The translations under genes were made by a program, and so were the position numbers. From positions 558,001 to 622,000 of the forward strand of contig NC_007575.1 in NCBI RefSeq assembly GCF_000012965.1: 64,000 nt of DNA, written 5' to 3'. Of the stretch, positions 48,021-57,138 are shown piece by piece. How positions within the stretch are numbered: position 1 is the stretch's first letter; the number at the start of each line of letters is the position of its first letter. This stretch comes from Sulfurimonas denitrificans DSM 1251 (GTDB taxonomy: Bacteria > Campylobacterota > Campylobacteria > Campylobacterales > Sulfurimonadaceae). The notes under the pieces are model-generated. The model was not told the origin of the DNA. It saw only the letters and a program-made list of their open reading frames with translations, and did no database searches.

Positions 48021-49067
48021 ATGAAAAGAATAAATAATATAAAACTAAAACCAACTTCAACTATAAAAGAAGCACTTATAATTATTGATAGTGGTGCCAT
48101 GCAGATAGCTTTAATAGTTGATGAAAATGACAGGCTCTTAGGAACACTTACAGATGGAGATATAAGAAGAGGACTTCTAAAAGGGCTGGATTTAAATAGT
48201 TCCATAGAGTCTGTTATATTTAAAACTCCAACAGTTGCTAAGATAAGTGATACAAAAGAGGAAATTCTAAAAATAGCACTTACAAAAAAACTCCATCAAA
48301 TTCCTATAGTAGATGAAGATGGAAAAATTATAGGTATTCAAGATATAGAAGAGCTTATAAAACCAAAAGATAAAACAAACAGAGTTATTTTAATGGTAGG
48401 AGGTTTAGGGACAAGACTTAGACCACTTACAGAAAATACTCCAAAGCCCATGCTTAAAGTTGGAAACAAACCAATACTTCAGACTATAGTGGAAAAATTT
48501 GCTGAGTATGGTTACACAAATATAGTTATGTGTGTAAATTATAAATCACATGTAATAGAGAACTATTTTGGGGATGGGAGTGAGTTTGGAGTAAACATAG
48601 AGTATGTCTTGGAAGATAAACGTATGGGAACAGCTGGGGCATTAAGTCTTCTTAAAACCAAACCAACAGAGCCATTTTTTGTAATGAATGGAGACTTGCT
48701 TACCAATGTTAACTTTGCTCATTTAGACAACTATCATCTCTCAAATAACGCAATGGCAACTATGTGTGTAAGAGAGTATGATTTTCAAGTGCCTTATGGG
48801 GTTGTAAGTATAAAAAATAGCAAAATACTCTCCATAGAAGAGAAACCAACACATAAGTTTTTTGTAAGCGCTGGAATATATATGCTTTCTCCAGAAATCT
48901 TAGAGTATATTCCAAAAAATCAGTTTTATGATATGCCAACACTCTTTGAAGATCTTATAAGCAAAAATAAAAATGTAGTCTCCTTTCCTTTGAGAGAGTA
49001 TTGGCTTGATATTGGACGAATGGAAGAGTTTGAAAAAGCAAATAATGAGTATGATGAGGTGTTTTAA
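48021..49067 (+). CDS. ptmE: Glucosamine-1-phosphate nucleotidyltransferase with CBS pair (PtmE-like)
   Basis: A 348-aa fusion: two CBS domains (about 1-115, GTLTDGDIRRGLLKG and IPIVDEDGKIIGI) and a nucleotidyltransferase (about 120-348) with VGGLGTRLRPLTENTPKPML and MNGDLLT. In Campylobacter PtmE activates glucosamine-1-phosphate with GTP for a GDP-based legionaminate route, so this pathway may also use GDP sugars. The CBS pair suggests adenine-nucleotide control. It ends one base into legF. Confidence 0.85.
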   Translation: MKRINNIKLKPTSTIKEALIIIDSGAMQIALIVDENDRLLGTLTDGDIRRGLLKGLDLNSSIESVIFKTPTVAKISDTKEEILKIALTKKLHQIPIVDEDGKIIGIQDIEELIKPKDKTNRVILMVGGLGTRLRPLTENTPKPMLKVGNKPILQTIVEKFAEYGYTNIVMCVNYKSHVIENYFGDGSEFGVNIEYVLEDKRMGTAGALSLLKTKPTEPFFVMNGDLLTNVNFAHLDNYHLSNNAMATMCVREYDFQVPYGVVSIKNSKILSIEEKPTHKFFVSAGIYMLSPEILEYIPKNQFYDMPTLFEDLISKNKNVVSFPLREYWLDIGRMEEFEKANNEYDEVF

Positions 49068-49783
49068 TGTATAAGGATAAAACTTTTTTAGTAGTCATTC
49101 CAGCACGTGGTGGAAGCAAAGGGTTGCCTGGTAAAAACATAAAAGAGATTTGCTCTAAACCACTCATTGCATGGAGTATTGAAGCTGGTGTTAAAAGTAA
49201 ACATGTAGATGAGGTAATGGTAACAACTGATTATCAAGATATAGCAGATATTGCCAAAAAATATGGTGCAAATGTTCCATTTTTAAGACCTGATTTTTTA
49301 GCTAGTGATACTGCAACCTCATTTGATGCGATAAAACATACAATAGATTTTTATAAAAATGAGCTTCATAAAGAGTTTGATTATATTGTGTTGCTTGAGC
49401 CAACTTCACCGCTAAGAGAAGATTATGATATTGATAATATGATAGAAAAAATAGTTAATAATGAAAATGAGTTTGACTCTATCGTCTCAATAGGCGAAGT
49501 TCATGAACACCCATCCATTATGAAAAAAATTATAAACAATAATCATCTCTCTTCTTATTGCCAAGAGTTAGAGATGAAAACAAGAAGACAAGATAATGAT
49601 GTTGCCTATTTTCCTTATGGTGTTGCATACATCGTAAAAACAAAATCTTTGCTAGAGGAAGAGACATTTTACACAAAAAGAAATACTTTTTATGAGATAA
49701 AGCGTTACCAATGTTATGAGATAGATGATGTTTATGATTTCTTAGCGATTGAGAATATAATGAAATTTGAATGGGGGATATGA
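49067..49783 (+). CDS. legF: CMP-legionaminate cytidylyltransferase (LegF/PtmB)
   Basis: A 238-aa NeuA-type enzyme that activates the nonulosonic acid with CTP. VVIPARGGSKGLPGKNI is the nucleotide-binding loop and LLEPTSPLREDYDID the second conserved block. Context fixes the substrate class as legionaminate-type. The stop overlaps the start of the next gene. Confidence 0.9.
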   Translation: MYKDKTFLVVIPARGGSKGLPGKNIKEICSKPLIAWSIEAGVKSKHVDEVMVTTDYQDIADIAKKYGANVPFLRPDFLASDTATSFDAIKHTIDFYKNELHKEFDYIVLLEPTSPLREDYDIDNMIEKIVNNENEFDSIVSIGEVHEHPSIMKKIINNNHLSSYCQELEMKTRRQDNDVAYFPYGVAYIVKTKSLLEEETFYTKRNTFYEIKRYQCYEIDDVYDFLAIENIMKFEWGI

Positions 49784-50805
49784 TGAGATTTTTAGTAATT
49801 GGTTTAGGCTCAATGGGAAAGCGAAGAGTTCGCAATCTTATAGCATTAGGACATAAAGATAGTGTCGCAGGATTTGATTTAAGAGAAGATAGAAGAGATG
49901 AAGCTAAAAAGTATGAGATTGAATTATATGATAGTTTTGATAGAGCGATGGAGGAGTTTAAGCCAGATGCATTTTTAATCTCAACACCACCAAATTTACA
50001 TATGCACTATGCCTATATCGCACAAGAGAATGGTATTCACTCTTTTATAGAAGCTTCAGTTGTTGATGCTCAAAAAATATTAGAGTTGTCAAAAATTTTA
50101 AAAGATAAAAAACTCGTAATGGCTCCATCATGTACGATGCGCTACTACCCAATGCCTATGAAGATAAAAGAGTTAGTTTTAGGCGGTGTTATTGGTAAAG
50201 TTTTAAACTATAACTACCACACAGGGCAGTATCTTCCAGATTGGCATCCATGGGAGAAAATAGAAGATTTTTATGTCTCAAATCCTGATACTGGAGGATG
50301 CAGAGAGATTGTTCCTTTTGAGCTTACATGGCTAAATGATATTTTTGGCGATGGCAAACCTTTAGCCTGTGTCAGAAGAAAATTAACTGATATGCAAGCT
50401 AATATAGATGATATTTATCACTCTATTTTAGAGTATCCAAATAACGTGATTGGAAATCTAACAGTAGAAGTAATATCTAGACCAAAAGCAACCAGAGAGA
50501 TTAGAATATTGGGCTCAGAGGGCGAAATTGCTTATAGTGCAGACAGCAATGAGTTACGATATATAAATACAAAAATGTCTGATTGGGATAGAATAAACTT
50601 TGACACAGGTACTGTTGAGAGCGGGTATATCAATCCAGAAGAGCCATATATAAATGAAGTAAAAGCATATATAGATGCAATTATTGATGTGAAAAATGCT
50701 AAGCCATCATCATATCCAAACACACTAGAAGATGATTATAAGATACTACAAACACTTTACAAATTAGAAGAAATAAGCGAGGGAAGAGATGACTTATCAA
50801 GATAG
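49783..50805 (+). CDS. ptmF: Gfo/Idh/MocA oxidoreductase (PtmF-like)
   Basis: A 340-aa NAD(P)-dependent sugar oxidoreductase. N-terminal Rossmann FLVIGLGSMGKRRVRNL; the C-terminal alpha/beta domain begins after SCTMRYYPMP. The homologue PtmF of Campylobacter belongs to the same flagellin-sugar cluster; its exact step is not settled. ATG 49783 was preferred since GGGGGAT precedes it at a good distance; ATG codons at 49771 and 49780 are alternatives. Confidence 0.82.
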   Translation: MRFLVIGLGSMGKRRVRNLIALGHKDSVAGFDLREDRRDEAKKYEIELYDSFDRAMEEFKPDAFLISTPPNLHMHYAYIAQENGIHSFIEASVVDAQKILELSKILKDKKLVMAPSCTMRYYPMPMKIKELVLGGVIGKVLNYNYHTGQYLPDWHPWEKIEDFYVSNPDTGGCREIVPFELTWLNDIFGDGKPLACVRRKLTDMQANIDDIYHSILEYPNNVIGNLTVEVISRPKATREIRILGSEGEIAYSADSNELRYINTKMSDWDRINFDTGTVESGYINPEEPYINEVKAYIDAIIDVKNAKPSSYPNTLEDDYKILQTLYKLEEISEGRDDLSR

Positions 50806-52081
50806 ATTATTAAAAGTAATTCCAGGGGGAGCGCACACATACAGCAGAGGGTATGATCAATATCCACTAAATGCACCACAAATTCTAAAAAGAGGAAAAG
50901 GTGCTTATATTTATGATGAAGCAGAGAATGAATTTTTAGATTATGGAATGGCTCTTCGTGCTGTAAATCTAGGTTATGCAAATGATGAAGTAAATCAAGC
51001 AGCAATTAAACAGATTGAGTATGGTAATAATCTTACAAAACCAAGTTTGATTGAGCTTGAAGCAGCTGAACTTTTAGTAGATATGATAGATAGCGTTGAT
51101 ATGGTAAAGTTTACCAAAAATGGCTCAACCGCAACAACGGCAGCAGTTAAATTAAGTCGTGCATATACTGGTAGAACTTTAATAGCTAGATGTGTGGAAC
51201 AACCTTTTTTTAGTTACGATGACTGGTTTATTGGCTCAACTCCAATAACTAAAGGGATAACAAAAAACGATATAGAAAATACAAAACTATTTAATTATAA
51301 CAATATAGAGAGTTTAGAAAAATTGTTTAGTGAGTTTCCAAATGAGATTGCTTGTGTGATGCTCGAACCTTCTTCAACTGAACATCCAAAAGATAATTTT
51401 CTACATAAAGTAAAAGAACTTTGTCATAAAAATGGGGCAGTTTTTATACTTGATGAGATGATTACTGGGTTTAGATGGCATCTAAAAGGGGCTCAACACT
51501 ACTATGATGTTAAAGCAGACCTTTGTACTTTTGGAAAAGCTATGGCAAATGGTTTTTCAGTTGCTGCAATTGCTGGAAAAAGAGAGATTATGCAGTTAGG
51601 TTCTATTGAATTTATAGGACAAGAGAGGCTGTTTTTACTCTCAACAACGCATGGAGCTGAGATGAGCGGGCTTGGCGCATTTGTAGAAACAATGAAGTTT
51701 ATGAAAGAACAGCGTGTAGTTGAGCACATGTGGAATTATGGAGAAAAACTAATAGCGCTTATGAATGAGAGTGCTAAAAAATATGGGATAGAGAAAAACT
51801 TTATAGCAGGTGGCATAGAGTGTAGTCCTTACTATTTGACATTTGATAAAGATGGTGCAAACTCTTTAGGACTTAGAACACTGTTTTCTCAAGAGATGAT
51901 AAAAAATGGTGTTTTAATGCCATGGATAGCACTCTCTTATGCTCATGGCGATAAAGAGCTAGAGATAACAAAAAATGCATTAGAGAAAACATTTGAAGTG
52001 TATAGAAAAGCGGTTGATGATGGATATGAAAAATATTTAGTTGGGGAAGCAATCAAGCCAGTATTTAGAAAGTTTAATTAA
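50789..52081 (+). CDS. Class III aminotransferase, glutamate-1-semialdehyde-mutase-like
   Basis: A 430-aa PLP enzyme. VIPGGAHTYSRG is the GSAM-like N-terminus, LDEMITGFRW carries the cofactor Asp, and TFGKAMANGFSVAA the PLP Lys (K250). True HemL makes aminolevulinate, but the site in a nonulosonate operon, overlapping ptmF (17 bp) and the nitrilase (1 bp), argues for a sugar or side-chain amination. Related genes occur in other surface-sugar loci. The substrate is unknown. Confidence 0.8.
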   Translation: MTYQDRLLKVIPGGAHTYSRGYDQYPLNAPQILKRGKGAYIYDEAENEFLDYGMALRAVNLGYANDEVNQAAIKQIEYGNNLTKPSLIELEAAELLVDMIDSVDMVKFTKNGSTATTAAVKLSRAYTGRTLIARCVEQPFFSYDDWFIGSTPITKGITKNDIENTKLFNYNNIESLEKLFSEFPNEIACVMLEPSSTEHPKDNFLHKVKELCHKNGAVFILDEMITGFRWHLKGAQHYYDVKADLCTFGKAMANGFSVAAIAGKREIMQLGSIEFIGQERLFLLSTTHGAEMSGLGAFVETMKFMKEQRVVEHMWNYGEKLIALMNESAKKYGIEKNFIAGGIECSPYYLTFDKDGANSLGLRTLFSQEMIKNGVLMPWIALSYAHGDKELEITKNALEKTFEVYRKAVDDGYEKYLVGEAIKPVFRKFN

Positions 52082-52863
52082 TGAAAATAGCTTTGATTTC
52101 CTTAAACCAGATTTGGGAAGATAAAGATAAAAATTTAATTTTATGTGAAAAAAATATACAAAAAGCTGTAGAAGGCAAGGCTGATTTGATTATTTTTCCA
52201 GAGATGACATTGACAGGATTTTCTAACAATATACCTTTTATAGTAGAAAATATTGAAGATAGTAAAACAATAAAAGAGTTTTCATCTTTGGCTAAAAAAT
52301 ACAATACTGCATTGGTTTTTGGAGTTGCAATAAAAGATGGAGATAAAGCATTAAACAAGGCTGTCTTTATTGATAAAAATGGTAGCGTTTTGGGGAAGTA
52401 CTCAAAAATTCATCCATTTACTTTTGCAGGAGAAGATAAATATTTTAATGCTGGAAACAGTCTTGAAATTGTAAATTTTGAAAATTTTAAGATAGGGTTA
52501 ACAATCTGTTATGACTTAAGATTTCCTGAACTTTATAGCTCATTAGCTAAAAGTTGTGATTTGGTTATCAATATCGCGAATTGGCCTTTTAAAAGAGTAG
52601 CGCATTGGAATACGCTGCTTAAAGCAAGAGCAATAGAAAATCAAATCTTTATAGCAGGAATAAATAGAGTGGGAGTTGATGGAAATAATTTGGAGTATTG
52701 TGAGAGCAGTAATATGTTTAATGCAAATGGAGAACAGGTATATTTTGAACAAATTGATGAGATGAAACTTTATGAAATAGAGAAAGATTGGACTAAAGAA
52801 TTTAAAAGTAAATTTAATACAACAAATGATAGAAAAGTAGAATTTTATAAGGAAATATTGTAA
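52081..52863 (+). CDS. Nitrilase-superfamily carbon-nitrogen hydrolase
   Basis: A 260-aa amidase with a complete catalytic triad: E41 in FPEMTLTG, K109 in GKYSKIHPF, and C143 in CYDLRFPE. Omega-amidase and N-carbamoyl-hydrolase groups share this layout. It is locked between the GSAM-like aminotransferase and ptmA by one-base overlaps, so it probably acts on an amide or provides an amino or amidine group on the nonulosonate. This is inference from context. Confidence 0.85.
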   Translation: MKIALISLNQIWEDKDKNLILCEKNIQKAVEGKADLIIFPEMTLTGFSNNIPFIVENIEDSKTIKEFSSLAKKYNTALVFGVAIKDGDKALNKAVFIDKNGSVLGKYSKIHPFTFAGEDKYFNAGNSLEIVNFENFKIGLTICYDLRFPELYSSLAKSCDLVINIANWPFKRVAHWNTLLKARAIENQIFIAGINRVGVDGNNLEYCESSNMFNANGEQVYFEQIDEMKLYEIEKDWTKEFKSKFNTTNDRKVEFYKEIL

Positions 52864-53633
52864 TGCTGAATGAAAATATAGTAGTTATCACAGGTGGAGC
52901 TGGACTTATAGGAAAAGAATTTGTTAAAGCTGTCGTTGAAAATAATGGTATCGCAATTATTGCAGATATAAATAAAGAGATAGGTCTTGAAGCAAAAGAG
53001 AGTTTATCAAAAGAGTTAAATACTACAAAAATAGATTTTGTAAAACTTGATATTACTTCAAAAGAGTCTTTAAGTGAATGTATAGAGTACCTAAACGAAA
53101 AATATGGAAAAATTGATGCACTTGTAAATAATGCTTATCCAAGAAATAAAAATTATGGAAGACATTTTTTTGATGTAGAATATGATGATTTTATAGAAAA
53201 TTTAGGATTAAATCTTGGTGGGTATTTTACAACTTCACAACAGTTTGCAAAATACTTCAAGAAGCAAGGTTATGGAAATATAATAAATATAAGCTCAATA
53301 TATGGAGTTATGGCTCCTAAATTTGAGGTATATTCAAACACTTCTATGACAATGCCTGTAGAGTATGCAGCAATTAAGGCAGGGCTTATCCATCTTACAA
53401 AATATATGTCAAAATATTTTAAAGGTATGAATATAAAAGTAAATGCCCTAAGCCCTGGAGGTATTCTTGACAATCAGCCACAAGAGTTTTTGGATAAATA
53501 TAAACAAGAGTGTTCCAACAAAGGAATGCTTGACAAGAGTGATTTAAAAGGTACGTTAATCTATCTGCTTAGTGATATGAGCAAGTATGTAAATGGGCAA
53601 AATATAATAGTTGATGATGGGTTTAGTTTATGA
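52863..53633 (+). CDS. ptmA: Short-chain dehydrogenase PtmA-like
   Basis: A 256-aa classical SDR: VVITGGAGLIGKEF for cofactor binding, ALVNNAYPRN, the Ser in NISSIYG, and Y168-x3-K172. The C-terminus YVNGQNIIVDDGFSL is standard. It resembles PtmA of the Campylobacter flagellin-sugar locus. It is the last gene of the tightly overlapping run; a gap of 59 bp with TATAAT-like sequence follows. Confidence 0.85.
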   Translation: MLNENIVVITGGAGLIGKEFVKAVVENNGIAIIADINKEIGLEAKESLSKELNTTKIDFVKLDITSKESLSECIEYLNEKYGKIDALVNNAYPRNKNYGRHFFDVEYDDFIENLGLNLGGYFTTSQQFAKYFKKQGYGNIINISSIYGVMAPKFEVYSNTSMTMPVEYAAIKAGLIHLTKYMSKYFKGMNIKVNALSPGGILDNQPQEFLDKYKQECSNKGMLDKSDLKGTLIYLLSDMSKYVNGQNIIVDDGFSL

Positions 53634-53655
53634 TTTATATGTACAGATTCATTTA

Positions 53656-53675
53656 TATAATACTAAAAATATAAT
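53656..53675 (+). promoter_or_regulatory. Possible internal promoter before the tandem transferases
   Basis: Two TATAAT boxes (53656-53661 and 53670-53675) in the only gap (59 bp) of the operon, without clear -35 elements. Confidence 0.3.
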
Positions 53676-53692
53676 TTATATAGGAAAAATAT

Positions 53693-54664
53693 ATGAAAAA
53701 TTTATTTGTTGCAAGATCACCATTACAAGTTATAAATGCGATTGAAGCCGTTAAGCACTTTAAATTGACAAACAATACTCTTGTGCTTATTTATAATCGA
53801 TCAACTGCAAATACAAAACAGATGCGATTTTTATTAAGCTTACTTGAGTGGGAAGAGGTTATTCATATAGAAGATGGTTATGGATCAAAGATATTAAAAT
53901 ATGTAAATTTGATAAAAAAACTTAGAAAAGAGAGATTTAATTACATTTTTGTCGGAGAGCTTGGCGTATCTTATAAGATGATAATCGCAAATATAAAAAA
54001 AGAGAAAGTTTTTCTTATGGATGATGGAACAGCTACTATTGTTTATTATAATACTTTTATAAAGCAAGATAGATACAATAAATATAATTTTAAAGAGTTG
54101 CGATTTTTACTGTTTGGTTTAAAGATAAAAATTAGAGACAAAATAAATTTATTTACTTATTTTGATTTAGCGCCAGTTCATGGCAATGAAGTAATAAAAA
54201 ACAATTTAGCATATTTTAAACGAAAATATTTAAGTAATGCTATAAAAGAGAATGATATAGTTTATTTTATAGGACAACCTGCTGATATATTTATGGACAT
54301 TGATGTTTATAAAAAAGACATAGAGGCATTGATAAAAAAATTTAATAAAAAAATAGTCTATATTCCTCATCGTTTAGAGGTTTACAAACAACAAGAGGCT
54401 ATTAACTCTATTGAAAGTGACCTTTTTGAAGTTAAAAAACTAGACGTACCAATAGAGTTGTATTTTTTACAAAGTGATGTATATCCAATGCATATAGTTT
54501 CTTATTACTCTACGGCATTAGTAACACTAAAGTTCCTTTTTGATATGTGTATAAATGAATATATAATAGTTCCTAAAAACAGTATTAATGAAAAGAGATA
54601 TGAAGGGATAGAGAGTTGCTACTCTATATTTAAAGAATCAGGTATGCATCAATTGCAAATTTAA
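53693..54664 (+). CDS. Nonulosonate/sialyltransferase-like protein, copy 1
   Basis: A 323-aa soluble GT-B-like protein. Start NLFVARSPLQVINAIEA, the DDGTATI motif (about 119-125), and IVYIPHRLE near 220 fit the GT52 / polysialyltransferase-like pattern of CMP-sialic-acid users. The family call is by motif only. It is a close paralogue of the next gene (shared block with RFLLFGL and DKINLFTYFD). It follows the CMP-sugar operon directly, so it likely transfers the product of this cluster onto LPS or protein. Confidence 0.55.
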   Translation: MKNLFVARSPLQVINAIEAVKHFKLTNNTLVLIYNRSTANTKQMRFLLSLLEWEEVIHIEDGYGSKILKYVNLIKKLRKERFNYIFVGELGVSYKMIIANIKKEKVFLMDDGTATIVYYNTFIKQDRYNKYNFKELRFLLFGLKIKIRDKINLFTYFDLAPVHGNEVIKNNLAYFKRKYLSNAIKENDIVYFIGQPADIFMDIDVYKKDIEALIKKFNKKIVYIPHRLEVYKQQEAINSIESDLFEVKKLDVPIELYFLQSDVYPMHIVSYYSTALVTLKFLFDMCINEYIIVPKNSINEKRYEGIESCYSIFKESGMHQLQI

Positions 54665-54686
54665 TAAAAACAAGGATAAGTTGCGT

Positions 54687-55691
54687 ATGAAAAACTTATT
54701 TGTACTTAAATCGCCACTACAGGTTATAAACGCCCTTGAAGCAGTAGCGCATTTTAAATTATCAAAAAACATATTTGTTTTGATATACACAGACTCTTTA
54801 GTTAATGAAAATCAGATGAGAGAGCTCGCAGATAGTAATAGTATGCCTGATATTGAATTTATACATGTTAAAAAAGAGTTTAAATCTAAATTTTTAAAAT
54901 ATGTTCAGCTTATAAAAGAGTTTAAAAAAGATAGTTACAATCATATTTTTTTAGGAGAGATTGGCAAATTTCATAAAGTTCTTTTGGCAAATATAAAAAA
55001 AGAGAAGGTATTCTTACTAGACGATGGAACAGCGACTATTAAATTTTATAATGAAGTTATCAAAACGAATAAGTACAATAGATATAAATTTAAAGAGATG
55101 AGGTTTTTATTATTTGGATTAAGAGTTAAAATAAAAGATAAAATAAATCTATTTACCTATTTTGATTTTGAGCCAATTCATGGGGTTGAAATTGTAAAAA
55201 ACAGATTGGAAAATCTGAGAAAAAATAATCAAGGGCAAGAGTGTAAGCACAATGAAGAGATTATCTATTTTATAGGTGAGCCGTTAGATCAAATAAACGT
55301 TATCGATACGGATACGTATAAAGATATGATTGAAAATTTAATAAATATGTTCAAAAAAAAAGTTATATATATTCCGCATAGATATGAATCTAAACAGTTA
55401 AAAAAAACAGTATCTTCAGTTGATAACAAACTATTTGAGATAAAAAATATAAATAAACCAATAGAGACCTATTTTATAGAACAAAAAATATATCCTAAAC
55501 ATATAATATCCTGCTCTTCAACAGCGCTTACAACATTAGGCATGATGTATGAAGAGGCTATCGTAAATATAATAAAAATCCCAGAAAATGATAATAACAG
55601 GGCATATTTTGATAGTTTTTTAAGAGAGTTCTATGAAAATTCAGATAAAAATAGAGTAATTACATTTAGAGAGTTGGGAATTATAAAATAA
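54687..55691 (+). CDS. Nonulosonate/sialyltransferase-like protein, copy 2
   Basis: A 334-aa tandem paralogue of the preceding gene: NLFVLKSPLQVINALEA, LLDDGTATI, VIYIPHRYES and HIISCSSTALTTL (a donor-site-like SSTAL). ATG 54687 was chosen because it restores the MKNLFV start of copy 1; TTG at 54681 is closer to AAGGATAAG. Divergence outside shared motifs is substantial, so the duplication is not recent and acceptors may differ, for example chain start and chain extension. Confidence 0.55.
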   Translation: MKNLFVLKSPLQVINALEAVAHFKLSKNIFVLIYTDSLVNENQMRELADSNSMPDIEFIHVKKEFKSKFLKYVQLIKEFKKDSYNHIFLGEIGKFHKVLLANIKKEKVFLLDDGTATIKFYNEVIKTNKYNRYKFKEMRFLLFGLRVKIKDKINLFTYFDFEPIHGVEIVKNRLENLRKNNQGQECKHNEEIIYFIGEPLDQINVIDTDTYKDMIENLINMFKKKVIYIPHRYESKQLKKTVSSVDNKLFEIKNINKPIETYFIEQKIYPKHIISCSSTALTTLGMMYEEAIVNIIKIPENDNNRAYFDSFLREFYENSDKNRVITFRELGIIK

Positions 55692-55768
55692 AGTTTATCA
55701 ACCTTTCAACACTTTTTAGAGATAATCGCCCTCATTATAAAATATAAACAACTTTTACAAGGATATAT

Positions 55769-57136
55769 ATGTTAGATTTTGCAAAATTTACTAAGTACTC
55801 AAAGCCTGGACCTCGTTATACTAGTTATCCTACTGCACTGGAGTTTAGTGACTCTTTTGGGTATGACGAATATATACAAAAATTAAAATCTCAAGACTCT
55901 TCGCGTCCTTTGAGTCTCTATTTTCATCTTCCATTTTGTAAAAATGCATGTTATTTTTGTGGTTGTAATGTTGTTTTTACCTCTAAAGAGGATAAGATGC
56001 TTCGCTATTTGGAGTACCTAAAGAGAGAGTTAAAGATACTATCTTCTTTTGTTGATTGTAATCGTTCTGTTATTCAGATGCATTTTGGTGGTGGAACACC
56101 TACCTTTTTTAGCGCAGAGCAGTTGGATGAAGTTATAAAAGAGATTAGACATTTTTTTCCAAACTTTGTAAAAGAAGCTGAGATTAGTTGTGAAATAGAT
56201 CCTCGTCATATTGATGAAGATCAGATGAGAGTTTTAAGCCAAAATGGTTTTAATCGTGTAAGCTTTGGTATCCAAGACTTCAATGAAAAAGTACAGATTG
56301 CAGTTCATAGAGTTCAGCCTTATGAGATAACAAAATATGCTATGGATCTCGCAAGAAAGTACAACATGCACTCTGTTAATGTTGACCTTATTTATGGACT
56401 TCCATTTCAAACATTGGAAACTTTTAAAGAGACGTTAGCACGCTCTTTGACGCTCAATGCTGATAGATATGCTGTGTTTAACTATGCCCATGTGCCGTGG
56501 ATGAAAAAAACTATGCGAAAAATTGATGAAACAACGCTTCCGCTTCCTGATGAAAAACTCCAAATCATGCAATATACAATAGACTTTTTGACATCAAACG
56601 GTTATAGAATGATAGGAATGGATCACTTTGCAAAACCAGAAGATGAACTTTTTAAAGCTATAGAAAAAGGTGAGTTACATAGAAATTTCCAAGGTTACAC
56701 AACTAAAGGTGGAGCGGACTTGATAGGTGTTGGACTCACTTCCATAGGCGAGGGTGTCTCACACTATGCACAAAATTTTAAAGAGATGAAAGAGTACGAA
56801 GCAGCCATCGAAGAGGGCAAACTCCCTTTTGAGAGAGGTGTTGCTTTAAATGAAGATGATATGATTCGCCAATATGTAATTATGGAGCTTATGAGCAACT
56901 TCAAACTTGATATAAAAAGATTTGAGAAACTCTTTAACATCGATTTTAAAACATATTTTACAGATGCAATAAATGAGCTAAAACCTTTTGTTGATGATGA
57001 GCTCTTGACTATGAATGACAACTTCATAGAGTGCTCTCAGACAGGAACTCTACTGATTAGAAACATTGCTATGCCTTTTGATGCTTACATGAAGCGCCAC
57101 TCAGCAAATGCAAAAACCTTCTCTAAAACGGTGTAA
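55769..57136 (+). CDS. hemN: Oxygen-independent coproporphyrinogen III oxidase
   Basis: A 455-aa radical SAM enzyme that decarboxylates coproporphyrinogen III in heme synthesis under low oxygen. The 4Fe-4S cluster ligands are C57-x3-C61-x2-C64 in FCKNACYFCGC, with an additional C66 as in E. coli HemN. FGGGTPTF and the C-terminal HemN domain are present. Length is normal. It starts a run hemN-glcF-like-lgt with gaps of 2-6 bp. Confidence 0.95.
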   Translation: MLDFAKFTKYSKPGPRYTSYPTALEFSDSFGYDEYIQKLKSQDSSRPLSLYFHLPFCKNACYFCGCNVVFTSKEDKMLRYLEYLKRELKILSSFVDCNRSVIQMHFGGGTPTFFSAEQLDEVIKEIRHFFPNFVKEAEISCEIDPRHIDEDQMRVLSQNGFNRVSFGIQDFNEKVQIAVHRVQPYEITKYAMDLARKYNMHSVNVDLIYGLPFQTLETFKETLARSLTLNADRYAVFNYAHVPWMKKTMRKIDETTLPLPDEKLQIMQYTIDFLTSNGYRMIGMDHFAKPEDELFKAIEKGELHRNFQGYTTKGGADLIGVGLTSIGEGVSHYAQNFKEMKEYEAAIEEGKLPFERGVALNEDDMIRQYVIMELMSNFKLDIKRFEKLFNIDFKTYFTDAINELKPFVDDELLTMNDNFIECSQTGTLLIRNIAMPFDAYMKRHSANAKTFSKTV

Positions 57137-57138
57137 AA

